Position numbers and translations under genes: made by a program. The notes under the pieces were generated by a model. That model was not told the DNA's origin and did no database searches. It worked only from the letters and a program-made list of their open reading frames with translations. From Chersky-840 sp963848335 (lineage in GTDB: Bacteria; Actinomycetota; Acidimicrobiia; Acidimicrobiales; UBA8190), in contig CAWKDD010000001.1 in the NCBI GenBank assembly GCA_963848335.1, positions 868,001 through 932,000 on the forward strand: 64,000 bases of DNA, in the 5' to 3' direction. This document shows, one piece after another, positions 8,978 to 18,199 of this stretch (position 1 is the first letter of the stretch; each line of letters begins with the position of its first letter).

Positions 8978-10165
8978 TCAGGAGCTGAGGGGATAGGAAG
9001 CCAGCGCGTTGAGCACGGGATCGCCCGGGGCGATGTCGAAGCTGCAAGGGGATGTCATCTCGGGTTCCCAGTCCCAAAGCAACACACCGCTGCTCCCGGC
9101 TGCCATCTGTGCCTGGATCCGTGCGGTGTCTACGTTGGTGCGCCTCCACAGAGCGGTGCATCCGGGGCTGGGCCCGGCCTCCATCCCCATCTCACCGGCG
9201 ATAATGGGCTTGTCGAGGGCAGCTGCCTGCTGGAAGCGCACGGCGAGGCCGTTCCACTGATCACCGCCGATGAGCGCGGGGCCGGGGTAGTAATCGTGAT
9301 ACGAGAGCACGTCGATCCCGGGGCTCCCCGACACGTACTCGTAATCGGGACCGGCCGTGCCGCATTGGCCCCCGCCGATCATTCCGTCCTCGACGAGGTG
9401 GGCGGGGTCCAGGGCGTGGATCTCCGCACCGATGACATCGAAGAAGTGGCGCAGAGCCCGGGCCGCCACCGACTCGTTCGGACAGGTCTGATGGCCGGCG
9501 CACGCCCGCGGCTCGTACTGGCTCGGGCACGTCGAGGCCTCGGGCTCGGAGATCGGTTCCCACATGCCAAGGGCCGGTGAAGACCGGAAATGGGTCACGA
9601 TGGCTTGAAGGTAGTCCCAATACGAAAGCGGTGTGAGTCCTTTGCCGTCGGTGTTCGATGGGGCGTTGACGACGTCCATGAAGCCGCCGTCGTACCAGGA
9701 GAGGTCCTGCCAATGGTCGTTATCGCACGTGCCCCCCTGATCGGTGAGAGAGACGATGAGTCGCTGGCCGTGGGCCGCCGCGGCGGTGAACACGCGATCC
9801 AGGGGTCCCCAGTCGAGCTGATGGGTCTTGACGTTGGTGGCCATCGATCCCTGAAAGGCCCAGATCCGCACCAAGGAGTTGGGTCGGAGCGATGCGAAGA
9901 AGGCATTGAGCTGCTCTTCGCCCACCATCGCCCCGCAGCCGGCATTCGCCCCCCAATCGGTCGCAAGCTCGTAGGCATTCACGCCTAAGAAGCGATAGGG
10001 CTGTCCGTCGAGCACCAGGTGTCCCCCCGAGGACCCGATGTCACCGGAGGAGGACGTGGCGGCACCGGCGGTGGTCGAGGCGAACGCCAGCCCGCCCGCC
10101 ACCAGCAGGATGGCCACGCAAGCCGCTCCCCGGGGCGCGACGCGCAGGATCAGTCCATTTCGCAT
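8978..10165 (-). CDS. Secreted glycoside hydrolase, GH5-like (mannanase/cellulase type)
   Basis: 395 residues from the ATG at 10165, chosen because AGGGGA precedes it and a signal peptide follows directly (AACVAILLVAGGLAFAS, then an Ala-rich cleavage region). Longer upstream frames lack a signal. The mature protein begins with LVLDGQPYRFLGVNAYEL, typical of GH5 mannanase-like enzymes that start with a bound-sugar loop. The presumed acid/base Glu lies in WEPISEPEAS, where the usual Asn of the N-E-P motif is Ser. The nucleophile Glu is in IIAGEMGMEA. Near the C-terminus VLLWDWEPEM is also typical. It probably trims or releases the polysaccharide made by this locus. It is followed on the same strand by nothing and preceded by a 660-nt gap. 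Confidence 0.8.
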   Translation of the reverse strand: MRNGLILRVAPRGAACVAILLVAGGLAFASTTAGAATSSSGDIGSSGGHLVLDGQPYRFLGVNAYELATDWGANAGCGAMVGEEQLNAFFASLRPNSLVRIWAFQGSMATNVKTHQLDWGPLDRVFTAAAAHGQRLIVSLTDQGGTCDNDHWQDLSWYDGGFMDVVNAPSNTDGKGLTPLSYWDYLQAIVTHFRSSPALGMWEPISEPEASTCPSQYEPRACAGHQTCPNESVAARALRHFFDVIGAEIHALDPAHLVEDGMIGGGQCGTAGPDYEYVSGSPGIDVLSYHDYYPGPALIGGDQWNGLAVRFQQAAALDKPIIAGEMGMEAGPSPGCTALWRRTNVDTARIQAQMAAGSSGVLLWDWEPEMTSPCSFDIAPGDPVLNALASYPLSS

Positions 10166-10824
10166 CGGTCCCCTTTCGATCTTCTCGAAGTGGGAGAGAT
10201 CTTTGCCTGCCGTGACGCGGGTTTGGGTTAACTCAACGTGACGCCAAGATGAACCTCTCGCGTCGTGCCCCACGCAGACAGGGCCTCTCGGCGCCCCTTT
10301 TTGGGCGGGGTCACAGGTGCCCCGCTGAAGCCCCCTGGAGTGGACGGCGGGTGGGACGTTTTGCGAGTGAGGCCACCTCCCAAGGCTCCCTAAGGGACTC
10401 TGGAGGGTTGCCTTGAGTCGCCCACGGGGGTGGGGTCGTATGTGTGGGAATGAGCGGGTCTTTGGGGCAACCAGGGGGCTGACAGAGGGATCCTCGGCGA
10501 ACCAGAGGGCCCAAAACCGCAAATTGGACACCTCGTCCTCCGGCGTTGGTTCTATTCACGGCTCGAAGGGACGTTCTCCCTCAAAGTGTCGGAACGGTTT
10601 CCGGGGTCGGCGTGACATGGCAGGCGTAGGGGAGTGGCGCTCACTGCTCGCAGGTGCCGTGGTGCCCGGCTGGCAGGGAGCGGAGATGCGACAATCTGGA
10701 GGGGGGTTGGGGGCCTTAAGCCATGGACGTCCCCAGGAGTCGGCGGTTCCTGGCGCTCGTGTGTCCGATGCCGGTCGTTGCCGAGGTCGTCGGGGTCTAC
10801 ACGGCCGCCTCCGTTGGACCGGAC
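10166..10824. other. Long non-coding gap upstream of the GH5-like gene
   Basis: About 660 nt between two minus-strand genes. ORFs on the plus strand here (for example 10413-10982) are Arg/Gly-rich and unconvincing. The part next to the GH5-like start (10170-10330) is GC-rich with several short inverted repeats, for example GGCGCC/GGGCG runs near 10290-10305, and could be a structured leader. I could not match it to the c-di-GMP or c-di-AMP riboswitch consensus. Confidence 0.4.
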
Positions 10825-12477
10825 TCAAAAGGCGCCCGATCGGGCTACCACGGCGCGGAGCGTGCGTAGCAGGACTCGAATGTCCAGACCGGGCGACCAA
10901 CAGCTCACGTAGAGGCTGTCGAGACGACACATCTCGTCGAACGTCAGGTTGTTACGGCCCGATACCTGCCAGAGACCGGTAATCCCAGGGCGTACGGAAT
11001 ACCGCCGCTGCGTCCAGTCCGTGATCCACGCGTCGTCTTCAGGGATGAAGGGCCGTGGGCCGACGAGCGACATCTCGCCCCGCATCACGTTCCACAGCTG
11101 GGGCAGCTCATCGAGACTGGTGCGCCGCAGGAACCGGCCCACCGGGGTCATGCGGGGGTCATCCTTGAGCTTGGGGAACGGACCCTTCGCCGCCTCGCCC
11201 GGGAGGCTCGTCGGATGTTGGACCGAGTCCTCGATCCTCATGGACCGGAACTTGAGCATCGAGAACGCTTGGCAGTTCTTCCCCACCCGTACTTGACGGA
11301 AGATCACGGGCCCCTTGGATGTGGCCTTGATGGCGAGCGCCAGCAGCCCGAGAAGCGGCGACAGCAGCACCAGGGCCAGGCTCGTGACCACCAGATCCAT
11401 GGTGCGCTTGGCGGCCCGAGGCCCCCATCCGAACGTCGCCGGGGCCACGCTGATGCCGGTCAGACCGGAGCCAAGATCGTGCAGGGTGGCCGTCACCGGA
11501 AGCACGTCAAAGAGTCGGGGTACGACGGTGATGGGGACCCGCCCTTGCATGGGGCGAAGGGCTTCGATCAGCTCCTGGGGTTGGGACCGGGAAAAACAGA
11601 CGACTATGTGGTCGACGCATTCGCGTTCACACACGAAAGCGAGTTCACGCAGCTTGCCCACGCATCCGGTGTGATCGACAGGATCGTCATCGACGAACCC
11701 CACGACCTCGACATCCCCGCCGGCATTGAAGTGCTCGGTCACCCGGCCCGCCACCAGTCCGCTGCCGACGATGAGCACTCGTCGGGCGTGGCGTCCCTTG
11801 CCCCGGGGCCGAGCGCGATGGGCCAGGCGCAGCGTGGACACGGTGACAAGCGCCATGGCGCACATGATCAAGAGCGCGTCAGGAGCCGGAGCTTGGACGA
11901 GGTGGGCACCTGAAGCCAGGCTCCAACCCGCCAAGGAGATCAGCCCACCGACCGCCAATGGGGGCGCGATGGCTGACAGCTGCTCGCCCACTGTAGAGCG
12001 GAGACGCCAGCGTGTGCCCGAGCCGGCGAGCAGCAGGGCCATGAGGGGCACCGAAACGAGGAGCCGGACCAGAGTCGTCGAGAAAGCGAAGCTCTGGGCG
12101 TGCGCGGTGGCGTTCCCGCCGAGCAGGGTTTCTGTCGCCGCGGCCCCGACGGCGGCCGCGGCCAGAGCCATCGCATCGGCGGCCAATGATGCCAAGCCCG
12201 CGCCGCGGTGCTCAATCGCAAACTCACTGGCGATATCGCGTGCTTGCGAGTGGACCGCTGCGGCCTCCCGCGGGGCTGCCCCCTCCTGGGGCGCGGTGTC
12301 AGGTTCGAAGGGGGCACGTGGCAGTGCGGTGTCGCCTTCGGCCGCGACCGCCGCTTTAGGGCCTCGGGGATTGGAGCTGCCACCCTCAGCACCCTCGGGT
12401 GGCGGCGGGTGCCTCCGGCGCGTCGGAGAGACGAGCCCGGATGTCAACTCGCTTCGGTGCTCGCCCTTCGCCGACAC
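10825..12477 (-). CDS. Polyprenyl-phosphate hexose-1-phosphate transferase (exopolysaccharide initiating enzyme)
   Basis: 550 residues, GTG start with AAAGGCGG upstream. Residues 1-75 are Pro/Ala/Glu-rich and likely disordered. Then four or five membrane helices, a CoA-binding-like Rossmann domain (RRVLIVGSGLVAGRV, VVGFVDDDP), one further helix and the bacterial sugar transferase domain with KRTMDLVVTSLALVLLSP, KFRSM, the RRTSLDELPQLWNV stretch, LVGPRP and RPGITGLWQVSGRN. This is the WcaJ/CpsE/EpsL-type architecture. It loads the first sugar-1-phosphate onto undecaprenyl phosphate at the inner membrane face. It is divergent from, but functionally matched to, the glycosyltransferases at 2.4-4.8 kb. 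Confidence 0.92.
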   Translation of the reverse strand: MSAKGEHRSELTSGLVSPTRRRHPPPPEGAEGGSSNPRGPKAAVAAEGDTALPRAPFEPDTAPQEGAAPREAAAVHSQARDIASEFAIEHRGAGLASLAADAMALAAAAVGAAATETLLGGNATAHAQSFAFSTTLVRLLVSVPLMALLLAGSGTRWRLRSTVGEQLSAIAPPLAVGGLISLAGWSLASGAHLVQAPAPDALLIMCAMALVTVSTLRLAHRARPRGKGRHARRVLIVGSGLVAGRVTEHFNAGGDVEVVGFVDDDPVDHTGCVGKLRELAFVCERECVDHIVVCFSRSQPQELIEALRPMQGRVPITVVPRLFDVLPVTATLHDLGSGLTGISVAPATFGWGPRAAKRTMDLVVTSLALVLLSPLLGLLALAIKATSKGPVIFRQVRVGKNCQAFSMLKFRSMRIEDSVQHPTSLPGEAAKGPFPKLKDDPRMTPVGRFLRRTSLDELPQLWNVMRGEMSLVGPRPFIPEDDAWITDWTQRRYSVRPGITGLWQVSGRNNLTFDEMCRLDSLYVSCWSPGLDIRVLLRTLRAVVARSGAF

Positions 12478-12781
12478 GTTGCCGCCTTTGTGGTGTCCAA
12501 CTAGAGCCCTACCGGCTCCTGAGTCTGTCTGTCGTTACGCCCACACTCAGCATGTCATTCGGCAGCCCGAACCCCACAATGTGGTGCTACTGAGTCTCAT
12601 GAGGCGTATGTGGTTAGGCAATTGGGAGAGGGAAGCGGATGCATACCGGATTTACCAACCTCTCGATCGCTGGCCTCCGGCGAAGAGGTCGGTCTACATG
12701 CCACCAAGGCCTCGAAACTCGGAAGTGAACCAGATCAGGTTGATCAGAATCCGGGGACCTCGTCACGGCGAGCCCTCTCGC
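12478..12781. other. Intergenic stretch before the IS3-like element
   Basis: About 300 nt containing the presumed promoter of the minus-strand sugar transferase. A small palindrome CCACAATGTGG lies near 12573-12585. No gene is convincing. Confidence 0.35.
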
Positions 12782-12820
12782 GCCCCGGGATTGTTGGACA
12801 CCGAATAGAGAGGAGCCAAG

Positions 12821-13168
12821 ATGGCTCTCATGACGGTGAACGACGAGGACACGGGGGACTTCCGCTCCAAGGCGCGGTGGTCGGCGGGCAAGAAGCTCGA
12901 CGTGGTGCTGCGCCTCCTGCGGGGCGAGAAGCTCGAGGAGCTCAGCCGGGAGGTGGGCATCGAAGCCCATCGGATCGCGGCCTGGCGTGACGAGTTCTTG
13001 GACGCCGGCAAGGAGGGCCTGAAGGGCAAACGGGCCACCACCGAGGACGACCGGCGTCTGCGCGACGCCGAGCGCAAGATCGGCGAGCTCACCCTCGAGA
13101 ACGAGATCTGGAAGAAGGTGGCCGAAAAAAGGGGGCTGCAGATGCCGCCACAGAAGCGGCCGAGGTGA
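12821..13168 (+). CDS. IS3-family transposase OrfA (helix-turn-helix)
   Basis: 115 residues. Charged helix-turn-helix protein with RWSAGKKLDVVLRLLRGEKL, EELSREVGIEAHRIAAWRDEF and a C-terminal leucine-zipper-like stretch (RRLRDAERKIGELTLENEIW). It binds the element's ends and is normally fused to OrfB by a -1 frameshift. A run of six A followed by G (13125-13131, GCCGAAAAAAGGG) lies near the end, and the -1 frame is open from there into orfB. Stop overlaps the orfB GTG (GTGA). Confidence 0.88.
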   Translation: MALMTVNDEDTGDFRSKARWSAGKKLDVVLRLLRGEKLEELSREVGIEAHRIAAWRDEFLDAGKEGLKGKRATTEDDRRLRDAERKIGELTLENEIWKKVAEKRGLQMPPQKRPR

Positions 13169-14032
13169 GCACCGAGATGGACATCCCCCTGGCCACGGTG
13201 TGCCGGGTCACCGGCGCCCCTCGGTCCACGATCTACCACCGCCGCTCACGTGGTGCGTGCCTGGGGGTGAGGCCCGGTCCGAAGACAGCGGTCGGCGACG
13301 ACGAGCTCACCGAGCTGATCCGCACCGTCATCGTGGACTGCCCCTTCGCCGGCGAGGGACATCGCAAGGTCCGGGCCCGGCTCCGTCGGGACCACGGCAT
13401 CCAGGTGGGCAAGAACCGGGTGCTACGGCTCATGCGCAATGCCGGGCTGCTCGCCCCCCAGCGGGCCCGGCGTCGCCGGAGTCCACGACTCCACGACGGC
13501 ACGGTCATCACCACCGCCCCCAACCTGCGCTGGGGCACCGACGCCACCATGGCCTGGACCAGAGACCGACGGCTGGGTGTGGGTGTTCGTGCTCGTCGAC
13601 CACTACACCGACGAGGCCTGGGCGCACGTGGCCAAGGTCGGCAACCGCTTCGCGGCGCTCCAGCCGGTCTACGACGCCGTGATCGACCGCTTCGGGACTC
13701 TCGGGCCCGACGTGGCCCGGGGCATCAAGCTCCGCCACGACTGGGGCAGCCAATACCGGGCCCATCACTTCCAGGGCTCGCTCAACTGGCTCGGGATCGA
13801 AGACGACGCCGCCTTCGTGGGCGAGCCCCAGGGCAACGGCGTGGCCGAACGCTTCATCCGGACCCTGAAGGAGCAGTGCCTGTGGGCCCGGCTCTGCGAT
13901 GACGTCGACGAGCTGCGTCAGTTCGTGGCGTCGTTCATCGAGACCTACAACAACGAGTGGCTCATCGAGCGCCTGGGCCACCGCACTCCACGAGAGGCGT
14001 TCATCGAGGCGACAGCTCAGGTGGCAGCGTGA
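13165..14032 (+). pseudogene. IS3-family transposase OrfB (DDE integrase), one-base frameshift
   Basis: The N-terminal half (PLATVCRVTGAPRSTIYHRR, FAGEGHRKVRARLRRDHGI, LRWGTDATMAWT) reads from GTG 13165. The rest (GWVWVFVLVDHYTDEAW, HDWGSQYRAHHF, GNGVAERFIRTLKEQCLW, FIETYNNEWLIERLGHRTP) reads in the +1 frame to the stop at 14030-14032. The break is at about 13557-13565, where removing one base in ACCAGAGACC restores W-T-E-T-D-G-W. DDE residues are visible in both parts: the D in GTDATM, the D in RHDWGSQY, the E in VAERF. Either an inactive copy or a sequencing indel. Confidence 0.82.
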
Positions 14033-14063
14033 TAGTCAGAGAATCTGTCCAACGGACCGGGGC

Positions 14064-14440
14064 CGCAACAGCCCTCCACTGCCGCCGATTTTCGAATCTC
14101 CCACATGTGATCACTGGAATTCCCCACCCCTGAGCGTCGGGTTGGGCCTGAGCTACTACCGTCGCTTGGGCGAGGACAGCTCGGCTGCGTAAACTTAACT
14201 ACCGAGCCTCCGTCAAACCCAGGGCGCTTCATCGCTGGCACCACCTCCTGCTTCGTGATTCTGAGCGGGATACCGTCGTCGACCCGAATCACCGCGCCGA
14301 TCGTGATCGCCGCTCTCCTTGCGGCCCCAAATGTGACCTCTTGGAGAAGCACATGCGTTACGCGATGTGAATCGGCCCGGGATCCTGGAGAGTCTCTAGG
14401 AAACCCGGGCCGATTCAAGCCTCTCAACGTCGTGCATTTT
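14064..14440. other. Intergenic stretch downstream of IS3 element
   Basis: About 375 nt, convergent region between the IS and the minus-strand lectin gene. Contains the strong hairpin at 14368-14417. Nothing else recognised. Confidence 0.4.
14368..14417 (-). terminator. Long perfect hairpin after the lectin/propeller gene
   Basis: 14-bp perfect arms TGAATCGGCCCGGG (14368-14381) and CCCGGGCCGATTCA (14404-14417). The 22-nt interior can extend the pairing (CTGGAGA with TCTCTAG). It lies 24 nt past the minus-strand stop at 14441. No U tract follows on either side, so it may be a terminator of the non-U type or an mRNA-stabilising hairpin. Confidence 0.6.
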
Positions 14441-17400
14441 CTAGCTGCTTGAGGTGAGTTGGACTACCGTGCCGCCCCCATCGTCAGCGTAAATGCTCCC
14501 GTTGGAGATTGAAGCACCACCCCAGCAATCTCCGCCCGCTGGGACTAGGTAACTAAAGAGCGGGCTCCCAGTAGCTGCGCTTACTCCCACGACGGAGTTG
14601 CTGACACAGACCACTACCACTCCGTTCGCACCCGTTGTTGCACCAATCAAAGGTCCCTGAATGAAGCAGTCGGCCCAGTCGATGGATCCGTCTGCCGGAT
14701 TAAGAGCCCGGAGACTCGCTCCACAGGACTGGCCATTAATCGTCGTTTGACCCCCCGCTACGAACAGGTGTGAGCCGTCGTATGCCATAGGCGAGATTGA
14801 TCCGTCGGTTACCGGGCTTTCGCCACCCGAAGCGACAACCGTCTGCCAGATCGGACCCGCCGAGAGGTTCTGACGGTCAAAACGCGTATACCGTCCCATC
14901 CTTGTTTGCGATCGCCACAACCTGTCCGCTTCCGGGAGCAGCCAGGTCGTTATAGATAGTTGGCACCGATCCGAAATCACTATCGGTGATTTGATCTACC
15001 TCGGGAAGGTGCCAATAGCTGACAAGGTTCAGATCTGCGTCGACCTCCACAACCGAGGTTTCAAGCTGCCAACCTGCGACACCTTCAGCGGTGCCGGTGC
15101 AGCTTTCGTTCTCCGTACCTGTGGCGAAGAAGATGTGGCCAGCAGCGTCGACGCTCGGCGACCCCCACAAGCCACCGCCAATGCAGCCGTTTGGGGCCAT
15201 GTCAAACGTTGCCTCAACTGCGCCAGAAAGCGGATTGATCTTAAAGAGCTGGCCTTGAACAAGTGGGCAATCACCATAGGAAGCGACCCCTGTGTATAGG
15301 GCTCCTTGATAAAGCATCGGCGACACAAAGGAGAAATCGTTAGGGGGTGACGCCAACTGAGTGCGCCAGAGAATAGCTCCCGTTGAAGCATCCAGAGCAT
15401 AGATGGCCGAGTCTCCGCCACTGAGGTAAATGACATTCGTTGTCCCATTCACTGTGGCGGCGGTGGGAGCGCTAACCACGCCGTAGGGGTACAAATCTGG
15501 GCACGTTGACACCGGACCGTTGGTTCCGAGGAAGGTCGACCATTGCTGAGACAGTCCTCCGACCGCGAGAGCGGTCTCGTAGCCGGTGTTTGAACCAACA
15601 AACACGTGTCCGAAGGCGACGGTCGGAATTGATGATTGGAGGAAACCCAATCCATTACTGGTCGCCGTTACGCCAATCGTAGGCGCAGTTGAGGTTGAGA
15701 TCGTGGACTCAGCCGTGTTCCAGTCGCTCTCTGAGGTGTCGTAATTGTACATCGACCAGTCGTTGGGATCGTCGTCTGCTGCGACGGTGCTGCCATTGGG
15801 AAAGGGCGTCGGCGCGGGCATGGCTGGAGCGGAGGGTTGCGACTGGCTGCTGGTTCCAATGGCATTAGTTGCCGCGACCGTGACTGTGTACGTAACGCCG
15901 TTCTCGAGGCCAGCGACAGACGCCACCGTCTCTGTCGGGCCTGAGACAATCTGCTCCTCCCCGGGGTTCACGGTGACCACATAACCCGTAACCGGTGACC
16001 CGCCATCGTCTGACGGGGCATACCACGATGCGGTGATCAGATCATCACCCGGTACGGCTTCAACCCCGGTGGGTACTCCTGGGCTTACGGGGCTGGAACG
16101 TGGGATAACGGGATTTGAAAGTGGTGAGCTGAGTGGTCCCTCTCCGGCCGAGTTAAGAGCAGAAACCTGGAATGTGTAGCTGGTGCCGTCAGTTAGACCA
16201 GTTACTACCGTAGTCGTAGCTGGCGAACTGACAAAGGTGCTTGCCCCACCGGGGCTCGCCACGACCAGATAGCCCCAAATGGGGGCTCCATCGCTCGGGA
16301 TAGGCGCGCTCCACGATACGACCGCAGCGGCGTCCGACACGACACCGGCCCCCGCGATCGCGGTTACATCGGACGGTGCTACTGATTCGCCCGGGGCTCC
16401 GGAGGAAGTGATCCAGAGCGGCGAGCCCAAAGTTGACTCGATCGCCAATTGCCCGAGATCACCGAGCGTCAAGAACGCACCGGGGTTGCCTGCGGTGTTG
16501 CTTGCCCATAGAGGGTTACCCGCATTGTCATAGACGACAAGATTCCCATCCGACTGCATGACAGCCCTCACACCTGAGGGGTTAGTTCCTGATGCCCACA
16601 TCACGGTGCCGTCATCGCCGTATTCAACCAGATTTCCGTCGTGCTGAAGCTTGAGTTGAAACTGCTGGCCAGTCGGGAGCGAGGCCGACATGAGCGATTG
16701 CCCAACCGCGAGTTGAGCAGTGGAGGGCACGACCGCGACGGTGCCACGGTTGACAATTCCTGGCCCCCACAAAGGAATGCCGGACAAGGAATCGATGACC
16801 AACTGACCCTGGCTGTTGAGCGTCAAGAACGCACCGGGGTTGCCTGCGGTGTTGCTTGCCCACAAGGCGGCCCCGCTGTTGTTGTAGACGACCAGGTTGC
16901 CGTCTTTCTGCATGACGGCATAGGAGCCGGATGGATTTGTACCGGATGCCCACACAGCAGTTCCACCTGACGAATACTCGACCAAGTTCCCGTCCTGTTG
17001 CATTGTCAAGTGAAACTGCCCTCCAGGTGGGACAATCGATGCTCCGGCGGTCAGCTGTTTTCCCGATGGCAAAGTCCCGAGTTCCCATAGTGGCGAGCCC
17101 GAGGTTGACTCGATCGCCAATTGCCCGAGATCACCGAGCGTCAAGAATGCACCGGGGTTGCCCGCGGTGTTGCTTGCCCACAAGGCGGCCCCGCTGTTGT
17201 TGTAGACGACCAGGTTGCCGTCTTTCTGCATGACCGCATAGGTGCCGGAGGGATTTGTACCGGATGCCCACACGGCACTTCCATCCGAGGAATACTCGAC
17301 CAAGTTCCCGTCTTGTTGCATTGTCAAGCGAAACTGCCCTCCAGGCAGGACAATCGATGCTCCGGCGGTCAAATCAGTTCCTGGCGACACGAGCCCTGGT

Positions 17401-17879
17401 TCCCAAAGCGGGAGACCATTGCCGGCATCAACGGCGAGTTGCCCTAGATCGTCGATGCTCAAGTAGGCACCGCCGTTGTTGGCTGTATTGCTTGCCCACA
17501 GGGTGTGTCCGGCATCGTCATAGATGACGAGGTTTCCGTCCGTCTGCATTCGAGCAAAAGCGCCCTCGGGATTCGTCTCGTTGGTGCCCGCCGCCCAGAC
17601 GGGTGTTCCACCCGAGTACTCCACCAAGTTCCCGTCGTGCTGCATCACTAGCAGGAACTGACTATTTGAGGAAGAGAGTGACATCCCCGCCTCCAACTCT
17701 GCGCCCGGAGCGAGCACACTGGACATGGAGGGCATCGTCCCCGCCTCGCTTCGAGGAGAAGCGATTGCTGTAACAGTTGAGAAGCTCAGTGCCACAAGGC
17801 CGAGGACGGCAACCAGTCGGCACGGATTCTGGAAAGCTGTCCTCAGTGCCCGGAGGAGTCGCCCCCGACGTGGCCTCAT
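14441..17879 (-). CDS. Secreted bulb-type lectin / FN3 / PQQ-propeller protein (frameshifted near 14877)
   Basis: Start taken at ATG 17879, directly before a signal peptide (LVAVLGLVALSFSTVTAIAS); the frame is open back to 18026. From about 17720 to 16420 lie four B_lectin modules with eight intact Q-x-D-x-N-x-V-x-Y mannose-binding motifs (for example MQHDGNLVEY, MQKDGNLVVY). Two fibronectin type III domains follow (about 16385-15800), then a PQQ-type beta-propeller from about 15740 to the end (VFVGSNTG, IYALDASTGAILW, LFKINPLSGAV). The frame stops at 14877 after GTVYAF, but removing one T from the TTTT run gives AFDRQNLSAGPIWQ and the propeller continues to 14441. Full length is about 1,145 residues. 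Likely an exported carbohydrate-binding adhesin or polysaccharide organiser. Ligand not known. Confidence 0.8.
16420..17700 (-). repeat. Tandem B_lectin repeats, near-identical at DNA level
   Basis: Four modules of roughly 105-110 residues. The DNA for the ALWASNTAGNPGAFLTL segment recurs almost unchanged around 16480, 16830 and 17150. This homogeneity suggests recent duplication or gene conversion. Confidence 0.75.
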
Positions 17880-18199
17880 GCGGATGAAGCTTAGGGGCAG
17901 GGACCCGCCACTCCCCGCCTGACTTCGCGCGACAGGACTCATTCGCAACGCGACCGGGGCCCGCACGATCGCCGCACTTGTGTCGCAGTCGCACCCGGTC
18001 TCAGAGAGCGTCTGGACCGGGCGCATCCGTGGGTCAGGCGAAGCTGCTCATTAGAATTGGCCTAAGAGCTTGCTCCTGGGACCCCCTCACGCGCACGGAC
18101 ATCACCGACGGTGGTTAACGGTCACCCAAAGCACACAGGCCGTCGATCGAGAGACCGAGCCGTTAACACAGCCTTAACGACGGGCCAAGGAGATCCGTA

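Larger units (their letters stand above)
12782..14063 (+). mobile_element. IS3-family insertion sequence
   Basis: Two overlapping transposase frames (orfA, orfB) bounded by imperfect inverted repeats: left 12782-12800 (GCCCCGGGATTGTTGGACA) and right 14046-14063, whose reverse complement reads GCCCCGGTCCGTTGGACA. The GCCCCGG core resembles the ends of IS6110-like IS3 elements. Exact tips and target duplication were not resolved. orfB carries a one-base frame break, so the copy may be inactive. Confidence 0.8.

Noticed and set aside
10170..10330. Riboswitch (c-di-GMP or c-di-AMP) before the glycosidase
   Set aside because: I could not match the conserved core bases; left as an unproven structured leader.
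10413..10982. 189-codon plus-strand ORF upstream of the GH5-like gene
   Set aside because: Arg/Gly-rich, no homology, overlaps the sugar-transferase gene end on the other strand.
14870..14885. Programmed frameshift in the lectin/propeller gene
   Set aside because: A T4 run alone is not a known slippery site and many genes here show similar breaks, so an indel error is simpler.
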